The notes: generated by a model from the sequence alone, not told the origin. A stretch of 64,000 nt of DNA from Simmondsia chinensis (GCA_018398585.1 JAGTTD010000014.1:20459387-20523386), one strand, 5' to 3'; positions 30,760 to 42,154 are shown, counted from the stretch's first letter. A program made the numbers and translations.

Positions 30760-32112
30760 TTGGAGGATGTTGCAGTAGAGATTTCAGTGAAAGCATTGAT
30801 CGGTAATGGGGCTCATAGTACCATCGGAATCAAAGGGAAGGCTGGAAAAAGGTCTATTATCATTCTCATTGATAGTGGGAGTACTCATAGGTTTTTTGAT
30901 CCCAAAGTAGTCAAGAAGGTAGGTCATGAAGTGATAAAAACTCACCCACTTGCTGTTACCGTGGCTGAAGGTAAAATTGTCACGACACAAAAGAAGTGCC
31001 AGGGGTTTGTGTGGCTGATGCAGGACCGTAAGTTCAACTATGACTTCAGGATCCTTCCTTTAGGAGGTTGTGACATGGTGCTTGGGGTTGATTGGATGGG
31101 AACTCATAGCCCTGTGCTATTTGGTTATGCAAATCTCACGGTCTCCTTTGAAGTTCAAGGCTCCAAAGTCACTCTACATGGCATTGCGGAGCAAGCTCAA
31201 CTTCAAGTTATGAAGGGAAGTAAGTTGAAGAAGAGCCTGCAGAGCTGTGCATACCAGTGGGTGGGCCAGTTGTTTGCTATTTCCTCTACTGAAATGGTCG
31301 ACATTACCGAACCAGAAGTACAGGCTCTGGTTACTGAGTTTGAGGATGTGTTAGAGGTGCCTAAATCCTTACCTCCCAAGAGGAGTTTGGATCATGTAAT
31401 TCCTCTCAAAGAGGGTGCAGAACCGGTGAAGATAAGACCTTATAGATATCCTCATGCTCAGAAGACAGAGATTGAGAAGCAAGTGGATGAATTGCTTAAG
31501 ACTAACTTCATACAAGCAAGCCATAGCCCCTTTGCTTCTCCGGTCATTCTTGTCAAGAAGAAAGATGGTACAGCTCGTATGTGTATTGATTATAGGCAAC
31601 TCAACTCTATGACTGTGAAGGACAAGTTTCCTATACTAGTTATAGATGATTTGTTGGATGAATTATATGGAGCTCAAGTCTTTTCCAAGCTAGATCTTCG
31701 GCAAGGATATCATCAGATTAGAGTGGGAGAGCACGATGTGTATAAGACTGCATTCCGAACGCATCATGGACACTATGAGTTTGTGGTCATGCCATTTGGC
31801 TTGACCAATGCACCAGCAACGTTCCAGGCTCTTATGAATGATGTCTTCAAACAATTTCTTAGGAAATTTTTGTTGGTTTTCTTTAACGACATCCTCATTT
31901 ACAGTGCATCGTTTGAGGAGCATTTGGAGCAGTTGAAGGAGGTATTTTTGGTCATGTGTGAGCATAAATTGTATGCTAAGTTGGCGAAGAGTTCTTTTGC
32001 TCAAACACATCTGGAATATCTTGGCCATGTGATCTCTTGTGATGGAGTTGCAATCGATCCTTCAAAAGTTCTAGCCATGAAGGAATGGGCTGTCCCGGTT
32101 ACTTTGAAATAA
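30760..32112 (+). pseudogene. Chr-E protease and reverse transcriptase
   Basis: A 450-codon frame. Protease at about residues 1-110 (IIILIDSGSTHRFFDPK, GGCDMVLGVDWM); linker with SLPPKRSLDHVIPL near 205-218; RT from [12 protein letters not shown] through [37 protein letters not shown] to LLVFFNDILIYS near residue 376. The usual FFDDIL is FFNDIL: the first Asp of the catalytic pair is Asn (GAC to AAC), which should inactivate RT. The frame ends at a TAA in [11 protein letters not shown], inside the RT connection. Confidence 0.92.
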
Positions 32113-32660
32113 TTGAGGGGATTTTTTGGGTTAACTGGCTGTTACCACGAAATTGTAGCTAACTATGGTGCCTTGGCCAAGCCACTAATAGATCTACTTA
32201 AGAAGGATTCTTTCAGATGGTCGGATGAAGCTCAAAACGCTTTTGATGCTCTCAAAGCTGGAATGTGCAGAGTACCAGTTTTGGCAATGCCCAATTTCTC
32301 TTCAAGCTTCATTTTGTCACAAGGGTACGAAGAAAAGGGCTGATGAAGATGTTGGGGTTGGATTATGACATTGAATACAAGAAAGGGAAGGAGAACTTAG
32401 CTGCAGATGCACTGTCACACAAGTTTGAGGACTATGAGCAGGGTTTCCTTGGGGCTGCTTCCGTGATTTCTCCTGCTTGGATGGAAGAGTTACATCAGTC
32501 CTATGAGAATGATTCATTTGCGCAAGAATGTATAGCTACTGCTAGTATAGACAAGGCGTGCAATCTGGCTTCTGATGCTGAAATTTCTGTGACCGGGGGG
32601 GTTATCAGGCTCCAGGGGAAGTTGTATGTTGGCAACTCTGCTGATCTTAGACACTAAGTC
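32113..32660 (+). pseudogene. Chr-E RNase H with internal deletion, and linker
   Basis: 32113-32343 carries [35 protein letters not shown]. The sequence then jumps near 32315 straight to [31 protein letters not shown] (32265-32657 frame). In Chr-D about 100 residues lie between these blocks, holding TDAS, EYLAIL and RTDHQS. They are missing here, so all but the edges of RNase H is gone through a deletion of roughly 300 bases. The linker then reads WMEELHQSYEND and VTGGVIRLQGKLYVGNSADLRH up to a TAA. Confidence 0.88.
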
Positions 32661-33915
32661 ATCAGTGCTGCTCATGATTCTTCATGGGGAGGTCACTCAG
32701 GCATTGAGAGGACATATCAAAGATTGAAGTTTCATTTTAGTTGGCCTGGGATGAAAAAGGAAGTGACTAGCTTTGTGCAAAGTTGTGAGGTTTGTCAACA
32801 AACTAAACTTGGTGATCATAGATACCAAGGACTTCTGTAGCCCTTGCTTGTTCTTGACAGTATATGCCAACACATAAGCATGGATTTCATCGAAGGGCTG
32901 CCTAAATCAGAAGGGAAAGAGGTAATCTGGGTAGTTGTTGATCGGTTCACCAAATCTGGGCATTTCATTGCATTGGCTCGACCTGTGACTGCAGAAAAAT
33001 TAGCCCGTGTGTTCTTAGACAACATTTACAAGCTCCATGGATTGCCCCAATCCATAATTTTTGATAGAGATCAGCTCTTCACAAGTCGGTTTTGGAAAGA
33101 GTTGTTTGGACTCTTACGAACGACTTTGGCCCTTAGTTCTTCCTACCACACTCAAACTGACGGTCAGACAGAGATGGTCAACCAATGCATTGAGCAATAC
33201 CTTAGAAGCATGGTGTTTATTCATCCCAAAGTGTGGGCAAGATGGCTATCGTTAGCTGAGTTTTGGTATAATACTCATTTCCATGCTTCAATTGGCACTA
33301 CACCCTTCAAGGCATTGTATGGGTATGATCCTCCAACTTCCTTGATGTTACAAGGCGATGAGGCAAATGTGGCTGAAGTAGGTGAGCTGGTGCACTGGAG
33401 GAAAAAGGTTATGCAGCAGCTAAAGCATAACCTCAGTGAATCCCAAGCCCGAATGAAATGGTATGCCGATAGGAAGAGAGTTGATCGAAATTTTGATGTA
33501 GGAGATATGGCATACCTAAAATTGCAGCCATATAGGTCAATCAACAGCAGCAGTGAGAAGAAATTTCAAGCTTTGTGCCAGGTTTTTTGGGCCTTACAAG
33601 GTGTTGGAGAGAATTGGCAAGGTGGCCTACAAATTAGAGCTTCCACCCGACTCTTACATTCACCTGGTTTTTCACGTGTCACTTCTTAAAAAGTAGGTTC
33701 AAGAGGGTCACAGACCTTCCTCAGCTCCTCCAGAGGTAGGTTCCAACGGTTCATTGATGTTACAGTCGGCTGCAGTGATGGAAGTGAAGCAAGAAGCAGC
33801 AGATGAAGCCAAAGGCCAGAAATTGCGTGTTAGCTGGTGCAATTTGGATGAAGCTTTTACCACATGGGAGGACAAGTGTTTTTTGTTGAGTCAATTTCCT
33901 TCTTTTCATTCTTAA
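32661..33915 (+). pseudogene. Chr-E integrase and chromodomain-like tail
   Basis: Zinc finger at about 32665-32820 (HDSSWGGHSG ... CEVCQQTK), one stop, then frame 32844-33689: SMDFIEGLPKSEGK (first catalytic D), IFDRDQLFTSRFW (second D), SSYHTQTDGQTEMVNQCIEQ (E), [28 protein letters not shown] frameshift near 33540 scrambles the FFGPYK block. The correct frame resumes with FHVSLLKK near 33670-33690 and, after a stop, ends in LRVSWCNLDEAFTTWED ... QFPSF (33820-33915), the compact chromodomain-like tail. Confidence 0.9.
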
Positions 33916-33943
33916 GGACAAGAATGTTTTAAGGGGAGGGGAT
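33907..33943 (+). other. Chr-E pre-PPT hairpin and polypurine tract
   Basis: Hairpin arms CATTCTT (33907-33913) and AAGAATG (33920-33926), overlapping the stop codon of the polyprotein frame. The polypurine tract AAGGGGAGGGGAT follows at 33931-33943, directly before the LTR. Confidence 0.8.
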
Positions 33944-34270
33944 TGTTGTGATTCTTAGTTGTTTGGATGTAATAAGCTTGTAGCTTTTGAATTCTGTTTT
34001 TGGCGCCAAAATCTGTTTTTGGCCGTTAGGTATAGTTAGTCGCTTTTGGCGGCTGTTTAAGTCGGTTAGCATGGTTCAATGTATCTAGTTCATATAAGAA
34101 GGGTGATCTTGTGTGATTGAAATTCATTCAATGAAAATAAAACACAATCTCTTTGAGATAACCTTCTCTCTCTCATCTAACTCTCTCTAATTCCTCATCC
34201 CCTTCACTTCTTTCTCATCTCATATTCTCTTATCTTAGCTTACATTTGTGAATCAATCACAAACGTAACA
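33944..34270 (+). repeat. Chr-E 3' LTR
   Basis: TGTTGTGATTC ... AACGTAACA; partner of 28930-29259 with about 13 substitutions and two small indels counted by eye. Confidence 0.93.
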
Positions 34271-34275
34271 ACTTC

Positions 34276-35100
34276 TTATCAGCACAATGGTACATTCTTG
34301 ATTGAGCTAGTTGAAGATTGTCCTTTAATTGTTGAACCAATTGCCTCCCTTTGTGATAGAAGATCATTAATCTTGGCCACATGAGAAGTTACACCTTGCC
34401 GCACCATTGGTGAAGAAGGGTCGTACCCATATAAGGCCTAAAAGGGAGTGGTCCCTATGGCAGAATGAAAGTGAGCGTTATATAAGAAATCTGCCAAAGA
34501 TAGCCAATGAGACCAGTGCTTAGAATAGGTGAATGTCATGCTCAGATACTGCTCCACACATTGGTTTCGCCCTTTCAGTTTGTCCATCTGACTGAGGATG
34601 GTATGATGAACTGGGAGCAAGAGTAGAGCCCATCAACCAGAACAACTCTCACCAAAATTGAATAGTGAACATCATATCTTGATTGGACACAACGAATTGA
34701 GGCAATCCATGCAATTTATAGATGTGATCAAGGAATATCCTGGCCAATTTCTCAGTAGAAATGGGATGACTCAAAGCAATGAAGTGGCTGAACTTTGTAA
34801 ACCGATCCTCAATAACCCATATCTCCTACTTGCCCTAAGCCATTGGCAATCCTTCCACAAAATCCATGCTTATGTGTTGCCAGGCTCTGTCAGGAATGGG
34901 CAATGGTTGGAGTAGACCTGGGTACTAAACATGATCAGACTTAGTCCTTTGGCAGACATCACATCCCTGATTATATTCTTTAACCCCCTTCTTAGCTCCA
35001 ACCCAAAAAAAGTACTGCTTCAGACTCTTGTAGGTGCCATCTATACCGGAGGGTCCACACCAAGCATAAGAGTGGAAGGCCTAGATTGTCTATATTCTCA
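34276..35100 (-). pseudogene. Chr-C integrase core
   Basis: Minus strand, many stops. Readable islands: QCVEQYL and WSHWLSLADFLYNAHFHSAIGTTPF (34438-34620), the LHGLPQF block near 34700, a DRF block near 34800, and a zinc-finger remnant with a CxxC-like pair (GCDVCQ) near 34960. The C-terminal part is beyond Chr-E at 28507-28929. Not functional. Confidence 0.8.
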
Positions 35101-35850
35101 AATCAGTGGAAGCGCCAACATACACCTTGCCTTTAATCCTCACAATTCCATTCAGGACAGTGACTTCAGCTTCTGCCATGGATGGATTACTCACACAGCC
35201 GTCCATGGCAAAATCTGTAGCAAACTTATCCCCTTCATAGGACTTGTACACTTCCTCCAACCAATCTAGTAAGACACAGGAAATAGCTAAGCAGGAGCCC
35301 GATTCACCTCCTTCTAAACTTTGAGAGAGGGCAATAGCAACAAGGTTCTCTCTTCCACTGTGATACTTAATGGAATAACTCAATCCGGACATCTTCATAA
35401 GTCTGTTTCTTTGCACTCTAGTGGTGATCTTCTGCTCCAGAAGATATTTGAGACTCTAGTGGTCAAAATGATGTCCCTCAAGGTAGTGCCTCCACTTCTA
35501 CAATGCTAATAGGATGGCCAAATGCTCTTTTTCATAAATTGAGAGCAGCTGATTTCTTGGACTAAGGCCCTGACTGAGGAAGGCCATAGGTCTGTCCTAC
35601 TGTGAAAGAACTGCCCCAACTCCTATGCTGTTGTCATCAGTTTCCAGCAACCCAAAATCAGGCATAATTAAGACTAGTGCAGAACACATAGCCAGCTTGA
35701 GGCTTTCAAATGCTTCTTGAGCAACTTCAGACCATAGGAATGCATCCTTCTTCAAGAGATCAGTCAAGGGTTTGGTCAACACTCCATATCTCGCAATGAA
35801 CTTCCTATAGTATCCGATTAATCAAATAAATCCTCTCAACTACTTGAGGT
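35090..35850 (-). pseudogene. Chr-C RNase H and linker
   Basis: 35597-35782 ([24 protein letters not shown], then [17 protein letters not shown], where TDAS has become TDDN) and 35090-35416 (LMKMSGLSYSIKYHSGRENLVAIALS, WLEEVYKSYEGD, VTVLNGIVRIKGKVYVG). Stops separate them at the EYLAIL and TDHQSL blocks. Confidence 0.82.
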
Positions 35851-36427
35851 TTTGAGGAATAGGCCACTCTTTCATCACGTATTTCTTGCCTGGATCTGTT
35901 GCAACACCCTCTTTGGAAACGTGCTCCAAGTATTCCACTTGAGTCTAAGCAAACGAGCACTTGGCAAGCTTAGAATACAACTTATTCTTATGCATAATCT
36001 GAAAGATTTGTCTCAGATACTTGACATGTGCTTTTATGGAAGGACTATAAACCAATATGTCATCGAAGAACACTAACACAAACTTCTTCAGATGAGCTTC
36101 AATCACATGGTTCATCAATGCCTGAAAGGCGGCTAGAGCACTGGTTAAGCCAAAATGCATAACTACAAATTCATAATGTCCATGATGTGTCCTAAAAGCA
36201 GTCTTATGAATATACTCATCCAACACTCGAATATGGTGATATCCCTACCTCAAGTCTAACTTGGAATAGTACTAGGAACCATTTAGCTCATCAAGCGGAT
36301 CATCTATAACAGGAGTTGGAAACTTGTCCTTTATGTTGAGAGAGTTAAGATTCCTTTAATCCACACACATTTGAGATGAACCATCCTTCTTCTTAATAAG
36401 AATCACTGGAGAAGCAAAGGGACTATG
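35851..36427 (-). pseudogene. Chr-C reverse transcriptase, main part
   Basis: Frame 35945-36226 reads [28 protein letters not shown] and VLVFFDDILVYSP with both catalytic Asp, then KLAKCSFA. The upstream part 36227-36427 (KKDGSSQMCVD, ISPVI-like blocks) is frameshifted. It is cut by Cop-F within the HSPFASP block; the first part of RT is at 50377-50480. Confidence 0.85.
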
Positions 36428-38649
36428 TGTTGGGAAAAGATATAAATTTGTTGGAAAAATAAACTCTGATGCCAATCGTTGAGTTCACAGTTCTGAACTA
36501 TAGTCACAACAATAGGCACATGTTAGAGCACTTAGAGTAGGAGACTCTTCTCTCTACCTAAGCCCTCGGTCAGAGAGTCGCGCTTCGTGGCACCTCACGT
36601 GCAAGAGTTCCTAGGAATAAGTTTATCTCTATAAACCCTTTTCCCTAATACTGGTTGTTGGGACAAATTTCAAAAATTCTCCTTAAAGTTTATGCATAGA
36701 AGGGGTTTAGAATTTATAATTCTAAACTTGGGCTGATTTAAAATTCCTAATTTAAAATCTATAAATTTAAATTTATAATTTAAATCTACATATCTAAATC
36801 CTTAATTTAGATCTGCAGGCCTTTTACTCTAATACATTCATAATAATACGTAAACTTAAAAATGCATAATAACAAAAATTCTAAATAAATAGAAAAGGCG
36901 AAAACTAAAAGAGAAAGGAAAGAAGAATATACCTGGAATTGCTCCAATAATAAAGAACAGCAAAAAAAAAAAAAAAAAAATTTGAGACCTCGCGATCTTC
37001 TACGCAATGACCTCAAACTGCCCGGAGGGTGGGTTCAGAAAAATATTAAACTGAGAAAGAAAAATTTCAACGGAAAATTTTCTCTACAATTAGGTCTCCG
37101 AAACAATTTTCGGAAACCCAAAATAATTTGTTTGATTGAATGCTAAACCCTTGGAATAGGTACCTCTATTTATAGTAAGCTACCTGAGCGAAATATAAAT
37201 AATTCTTGATGTGGGATTCGCTGAAATAACCTAGTTAAAAAAAAACGCATTGTTTGGATGTAAAAGAAAATAAAACGACACGTTTTCTAATCAGTTTGAG
37301 CAGCGTGCCTTTTAATTTATAACGCGTGCCACGTGGTGGGCCGGGATTGGCCCGCACGTAGACAGCTGCACAACTACTTAGCGCATGACACATGCCGCGC
37401 ACTTGTTGGTTAAACCGCGTAGGCATGGATCGTGCCTGTGTTGTGATTTTATCTTTTTTTGTGTCTTTTTTCTTTGTTTCCCACATGTAAAAATTCATCT
37501 AATGAATTTTAATTTTCTAAAAAATATTTAATTTTATAATTTTTAACTTTTATTCATCTTAGAAATAATGTTTGGCAAAATTAAGTTTACCCATCTTATG
37601 GATAAATAATTCATCTCATGAATTCTTTAATATTTTTTTGATGGTAATAAAGGTAGAGGCTTGCGTAGGGACCTCATAGATAATTTAAATCTAGCTCCAA
37701 ATGGGTTAAATTAATCATCTAATGAAGTAATTTAATGAGACTTAATTCCACTAAATAAATCTCACAGCACTCTAGACTTAAATTATTTATTCGATATCTC
37801 CCTGATGGACTATATTGATAAAATCAACCCCTCCACTAGATATCCATGACAAAGGATAAATATAACTACTACCATTATCTTTCTCACAGCTTCTCTATTA
37901 GTTATCGACTTGACCTTCACTGAATAATTAGTTTATACTTAAACATATTCACAGTATAAATTCCAAATGTCAAACACTTGGAATACTTTGGCCAAAGTTT
38001 CTAAACTATTCAAATATTTGCAAATCAACTAAGGGGACATCTGTATCTCATAAGAGACTGTAGATTCCCTATTGAATACATGATCCTTATCACACTTCAC
38101 GCCGTTACCCAGTGTACGTGGGAATTCAATCATGCGTTTAGACCTTACTTATAGTACACCAAAGCAACTAAAGCTCCATGCACCAGTCCAAAATACCCTC
38201 ACGATTTAGAGTCGTCTTTCAAATAGTACAATGTGAATCACTCATCTACGATAGTAGTCTATAAATAAGTAACCCACATGGTCCAACTCAGCGTGTCAAT
38301 CTTATTAAACACACCAACCCAACACTTTTGGATCACCATCCACATGACCAGGGCAAGTCATCTAAAGTGTCTTGTTATAGTCGTAACATACAAGTGGTCC
38401 AGACCTGTCTTCGACTACAAGTCTTTCAAACAACAATCCATACCATTTGTTCTAAGTCTATCTGTGGCTCAGTTTCATAAACCACTTAGAACAAATATGT
38501 AAATTGTAGTCTAAGGACTACACCCATCATGCAGTATAAATGCTCATATACACAAATTTAACTATGAAACAACTGGAACTTCAAATTTATTTATTAATTA
38601 AAACAATATGTTCGAAATAAATCTGGATTTTAGGATACTGTTTCTAACA
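36428..38649 (-). repeat. Cop-F 3' LTR
   Basis: Begins TGTTGGGAAAAG and ends GTTTCTAACA. It matches 42808 onward throughout, including the A-rich run 36962-36980 (19 A). A TATA box and G-box mark the promoter. Palindromes with a CTN centre occur in it: ATTCATCTAATGAAT (37493-37507), CCATCTTATGG (37591-37601), ATTCATCTCATGAAT (37609-37623). Short ORFs inside show no domains. Confidence 0.9.
37163..37338 (-). promoter_or_regulatory. Cop-F LTR promoter: TATA box and G-box
   Basis: In the minus sense a strong TATA box CTATAAATAGAGG lies at 37163-37175. About 155 bp upstream is GCCACGTGG (near 37328-37336), a G-box/ABRE-type CACGTG core. The same G-box occurs in the right LTR near 43710, but there the TATA box is degraded (TATTTTTAG near 43545). 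G-boxes often mediate stress or light control in plants; that role here is inference. Confidence 0.55.
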
Positions 38650-39500
38650 GTCTCCCACTTGTCCTAAATCCAATTTATGACAAAGTCCATACTCGCCCCT
38701 TTTAAGTTTGAACCAAAGGTCTACTGAGCTCAACCCTTAGTGAGCTTAATCATTCTATTGTGAAGTCAGCAATACAATACTGCTTGACATTCCTCTCAAT
38801 AATGGCTCCCACTCCAAGGGTAAAGACATGCCTAAACGTCGAACATCTTTCATTTTAATATGATTGAAAGTCTTAAGTCAGTACTACCAACTGGAACTAG
38901 CTCGTCACATTGAAAGATCAACATATAATCTCAAGTTCTTCTCAAGAACTAGAGAAAATGCTTCATTGCCACTTAGTCCATGGCATACCTGAGGCCTCCC
39001 ACTGCCGAAGGATATGGAATATTCTTCAATTGCTCCTCCTCTTGAGGTGTCTTAGAACACTACTCAAAAGAAAGAGGGACTCCATGCTATATCTTGACAA
39101 CGTCTTGTCAATATATGTGGCTAGAGAGAGACCCAATGTCCTACTCTCCTGACCTTGTAGAAGCTTAATCCTAAGAGTAGAGTTGGCTTCTTCTATGTCC
39201 TTCATATCAAGCTATCCTGACAGCCGAACCTTTATAGTTAATAACACCCCTACATCATTCTCAATGAGTAGTATATCATTGACCTATAATACTAAGAAAG
39301 TCACTACTTTCTCTTAATACTCGATCAACCAATTGCTGAAAACATTAATACTTGATTACTTCATTGTGTCTAAAGGGATCAGATTCAATACCACGCTCAA
39401 CCACTAAGGCTCCCCTATGAATCTGTCAGGTGTCTTGACAATCCTCGTTCCTAAGCTCTCGTGTACCTGGAACATTCTCGTTCCTATTAGTAGGTGCATC
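38650..39500 (-). pseudogene. Cop-F RT C-terminal half and RNase H remnant
   Basis: The minus strand shows the polypurine tract next to the LTR (38650-38662), then broken copia frames. LVLYVNDILLIENDVGVLL near 39245-39300 is the YVDD box with the first Asp changed to Asn. LDMKDIEEAN, LGLSLATYIDKTLSRYSME follow near 39060-39200, then RRSN and SGMPW near 38940-39050. Upstream, 39380-39470 reads QIHRGALVVERG, the linker that normally precedes RT. The N-terminal half of RT is therefore deleted between about 39330 and 39370. Multiple stops. Confidence 0.8.
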
Positions 39501-39599
39501 TAACACATCCACTATGTTTTGAGTTGTGTCTAGCCATTTAGTATTAGTGTCATTTTCCTTTAATACTATTTTGTTTTTGTTTTTGTAGCTTACTTGTAA

Positions 39600-40130
39600 A
39601 ATCCTTCGCTAACTGCATTGCATTGTATTTAAAAAAACTTTTAAATCAGAAACTGTAGAAAAGACCATCCTTGTTCATTTTATCTGCAACACCATTCTGC
39701 TACGATGTACCGAGAGCAGAAAGCTGAGATCTTATATCATTTGCAGTTAGGAAATATAGACTCACCCGAGTAATATTCACCACTTTGGTCTGATCGAACT
39801 TAATATATATATATATATATATATATTTCTTGAGTAATCATCACTAAAAGTGATTAAGTACTCATACTCACCTCTTGCCTGAATATGTATTGATTCACAT
39901 ACATCTATGTGAACCAGCAAAAGCAAGCCACCAACCCTGTTGCCTTTACTCTTAAAAGCAGACTTAGTCATCTTTCTTTGTATGCAGAATTTGTAGATTG
40001 GTAATGACCTCAAGTCAAAAGCCTCTATCACTCCATCTTTTGCCAATCTTTGGATCCTGTTCGAATTAATGTGACCTATATGTTAGTGCCTTGTATAAGC
40101 ATTATCACTTTCAGGGTGTTTTCTTTTAGA
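39600..40130 (-). pseudogene. Cop-F integrase remnant
   Basis: Minus frame 39777-40046 reads MAKDGVIEAFDLRSLPIYK (GAG-pre-integrase), then LVHIDVCESIHIQARGEYEYLITFSDDYSRN with both Asp expected in the first half of the core (HIDVC and the DDYS region). Upstream, near 40047-40110, is HIGHINSNRIQRL. Downstream, near 39690-39720, QNGVADKMN marks the block with the catalytic Glu. An AT microsatellite (39803-39826) has expanded inside the frame. Confidence 0.8.
39803..39826. repeat. AT microsatellite (12 units)
   Basis: (AT)12 inside the Cop-F integrase pseudogene, translated there as an IYIYIY run. It grew after the gene died or as it decayed. Confidence 0.9.
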
Positions 40131-40627
40131 AGATTGAACAAGTGAACTTATGTTAGATTCATTTAAACAATTACTAGAGTTTTGATAAGAAAATAAAATG
40201 AATAAAAAATTTATTCATGTACATTTGTAAATAAAAAATTTATTTCTAGTATTAAAATATTCATTATCAAAATTAACTGAATAACAATTATCCATTTAAT
40301 GAAATATAGAAATTCAAATTCCTGCATAGCGCAGGCTTAAATAAACAATCCTGCAAAACAAAACTCTATCACTAAAGTCTAAGCTAGCATCTCCTGCACT
40401 TAAGACTGCTATTATTATACTGTCTTGAGCATTAAGTGCAACACCCATCGTATAGCCTTTAGCCTAGCTTGAGCTCCTGTAACATATTACAGATATGGTC
40501 AGCTAAACCTGAGTCCACCCACCAGAAGCCTGGTGGACTCTCAACTGCGCATAACTCAACTAAGTGAGATATCAACATACCTTCACCAGATGGCTTAGTA
40601 GTCTCTGTAGGAAGAGTAGCTATGTAC

Positions 40628-40816
40628 TTAGTGTACTTTCTCCTCCAGTGGCCTAATTTTCTTGAAAAAGAAACACTTTTCTTTTCCTGACTGCCTTATG
40701 GACTTGGTTACTACAATAACAACCTTGCCCGTTCCTTTCTTTCTAGTAGGTCTCTTGTGAGTACCAACCAAGTCTAACTTATTTTTCAAGGAAAAGTAAT
40801 GTGGTTCAGTGAGCAC
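40628..40816 (-). pseudogene. Cop-F gag tail with ruined zinc knuckle
   Basis: A 62-codon minus frame with NKLDLVGTHKRPTRKKG and KEKCFFFKK. In relatives the last part is a CCHC knuckle; here only the first Cys is left. The rest of gag, expected at 40817-42000, is not found, so gag is largely deleted or replaced by the repeat-rich leader. Confidence 0.6.
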
Positions 40817-40849
40817 ATTATGTATTCAAAATAAAGTGAAGTTCGCCAA

Positions 40850-41410
40850 CCGTATCCATATCAAAGATACTGTAAATGCAAACATATTTGTAATTGTCTG
40901 ACAAGAGTCATGTATAATGCAATGATATATATTCTTTCAATTTAAACTGTACTACCATGTGTACAATGATGATCCAAACACACCACTCCTTACTCCCCGG
41001 CAGTAGGGTCGCATGAAGCTAGTTTGGGAGAGAACTATTCCCAATTAACCTGTTTTCTTGTAACTCTTACTAAACATGATATACTCAAGACTTTACCTTA
41101 GCCTCTAAAATGACACAACAAAGCTCCTCGAGGAGGCTAATGCATCATGCTAGTCAAGTGTAAACCATTATCTAGACCTCCATGCAAATACACGAAACAC
41201 TCCACGGCAGCGTGGTTGCATCCCTTCTTTCACTTCGGTTTATCCCAACAGAAGTTTAACCCTGTAATCTGTAAACTGACATCCTCCGCAGGGAGGTCTA
41301 TTGGTCCACTATACTTCTACATCGGTAATGGAGACCGTGAGATTACAATAATTGAAACCTCGCTCCCACTTGATTTGTATAACCAATAGTTTTAAATTAA
41401 CTTGCATTTA
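40850..41410 (-). other. Cop-F leader, unique part
   Basis: Noncoding. The plus ORF 41147-41389 (80 codons) shows no domain and lies antisense to the element. Relatively GC-rich next to the AT-rich repeats that follow. Confidence 0.4.
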
Positions 41411-41416
41411 TAACCT

Positions 41417-41949
41417 AGATTATCTCATAATCTCCTTTAGCATCTCATTCTAAAATTAACCAAAATTATTTAATTTATTTATTCAAAAACACTATCATTT
41501 TACAATATAGATTATCTCATAATCTTGCAATAGAATCTCATTCTAAAACCAATCAATAACATTAATTAATTAATTTTAATTAAAAGAATACCAATATCTA
41601 ATTTAGATTATCGCACAATCTACTTTTCAAAATATAATTCAAAAATTAAATTAAAAATAATTTTATTCAAAATCAAGGAGGATTTTGTGCTTAGACTATC
41701 CCATAGTCAATTGTTAGAATCTCATTCTAAAATTAAACAAGCTTAAATTATCAAATAGTCTAGCTTAGAATCTTATTGTAAAATTTGGTTAATAAAATTT
41801 TACTTTTGTTTTAAAAATAAAGCTAACTTAGACTATCATATAGTCTATTTTACACTCTTATTCTAAAATAATTTAAGATAACTTTCATTTAAAATAATAC
41901 TGATCCACAAATTAGATTTTCTCATAAGCTGATTTAGAATCTCAATCTA
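41417..41949 (-). repeat. Array of paired palindromes in Cop-F leader
   Basis: Six or seven irregular units, roughly 50-96 bp apart, each with one or two palindromes around a CTC-like centre. First type: AGATTATCTCATAATCT at 41417-41433 and 41509-41525, imperfect at 41605-41621, GACTATCCCATAGTC at 41694-41708, AGACTATCATATAGTCT at 41830-41846, imperfect at 41914-41930. Second type: TAGAATCTCATTCTA at 41531-41545 and 41715-41729, imperfect at 41438-41452, 41766-41780, 41851-41865 and 41935-41949. The T/A pair in AGATTAT/ATAATCT is replaced by C/G in AGACTAT/ATAGTCT, so pairing is preserved. Spacers are A/T-rich and not conserved. Confidence 0.75.
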
Positions 41950-42047
41950 AAAGGAAATTATTTAATTTATAATTGTTATGTAAATCAGTACTGATGTCTA
42001 TATGTCCAAAAAATAATACAAAAATTTATTTATTTATTTTTTTTATT

Positions 42048-42078
42048 GCTGACGTTAGATGTCAGAGCTAACGTCAGC
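42048..42078. repeat. Perfect 11-bp inverted repeat
   Basis: GCTGACGTTAG (42048-42058), 9-base loop, CTAACGTCAGC (42068-42078). The following 45 bases hold further GACGTCA/GTCAG words. It contains TGACGT, the core of bZIP (TGA-type) sites, in both arms. Confidence 0.75.
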
Positions 42079-42154
42079 TATCAAACGTCAGTAAAAGGCA
42101 CTGAAGTCAGCACGACGTCATCGTCTGCTGACATTTTTTAATTTTTAAAATAAA

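Larger units (their letters stand above)
28930..34270 (+). mobile_element. Chr-E: plus-strand chromovirus-type element
   Basis: LTRs 28930-29259 and 33944-34270, about 96% identical by eye, with near-TSDs GCTTC (28925-28929) and ACTTC (34271-34275). The host integrase reading closes without gain or loss when the element and one TSD copy are removed. PBS, gag, zinc knuckle, protease, RT, integrase, chromodomain-like tail and PPT are in the usual order, but most of RNase H is deleted and one RT catalytic Asp is lost. Young but incapable of moving by itself. Confidence 0.93.

Noticed and set aside
36962..36980. A-run as the tail of a processed pseudogene or LINE
   Set aside because: It lies inside both Cop-F LTR copies (near 43345 in the other) and is therefore part of the LTR.
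37235..37498. ORF inside the Cop-F LTR as an LTR-encoded protein
   Set aside because: The matching frame in the other LTR (43470-43793) differs in start and reading after indels, so it is not conserved as protein.
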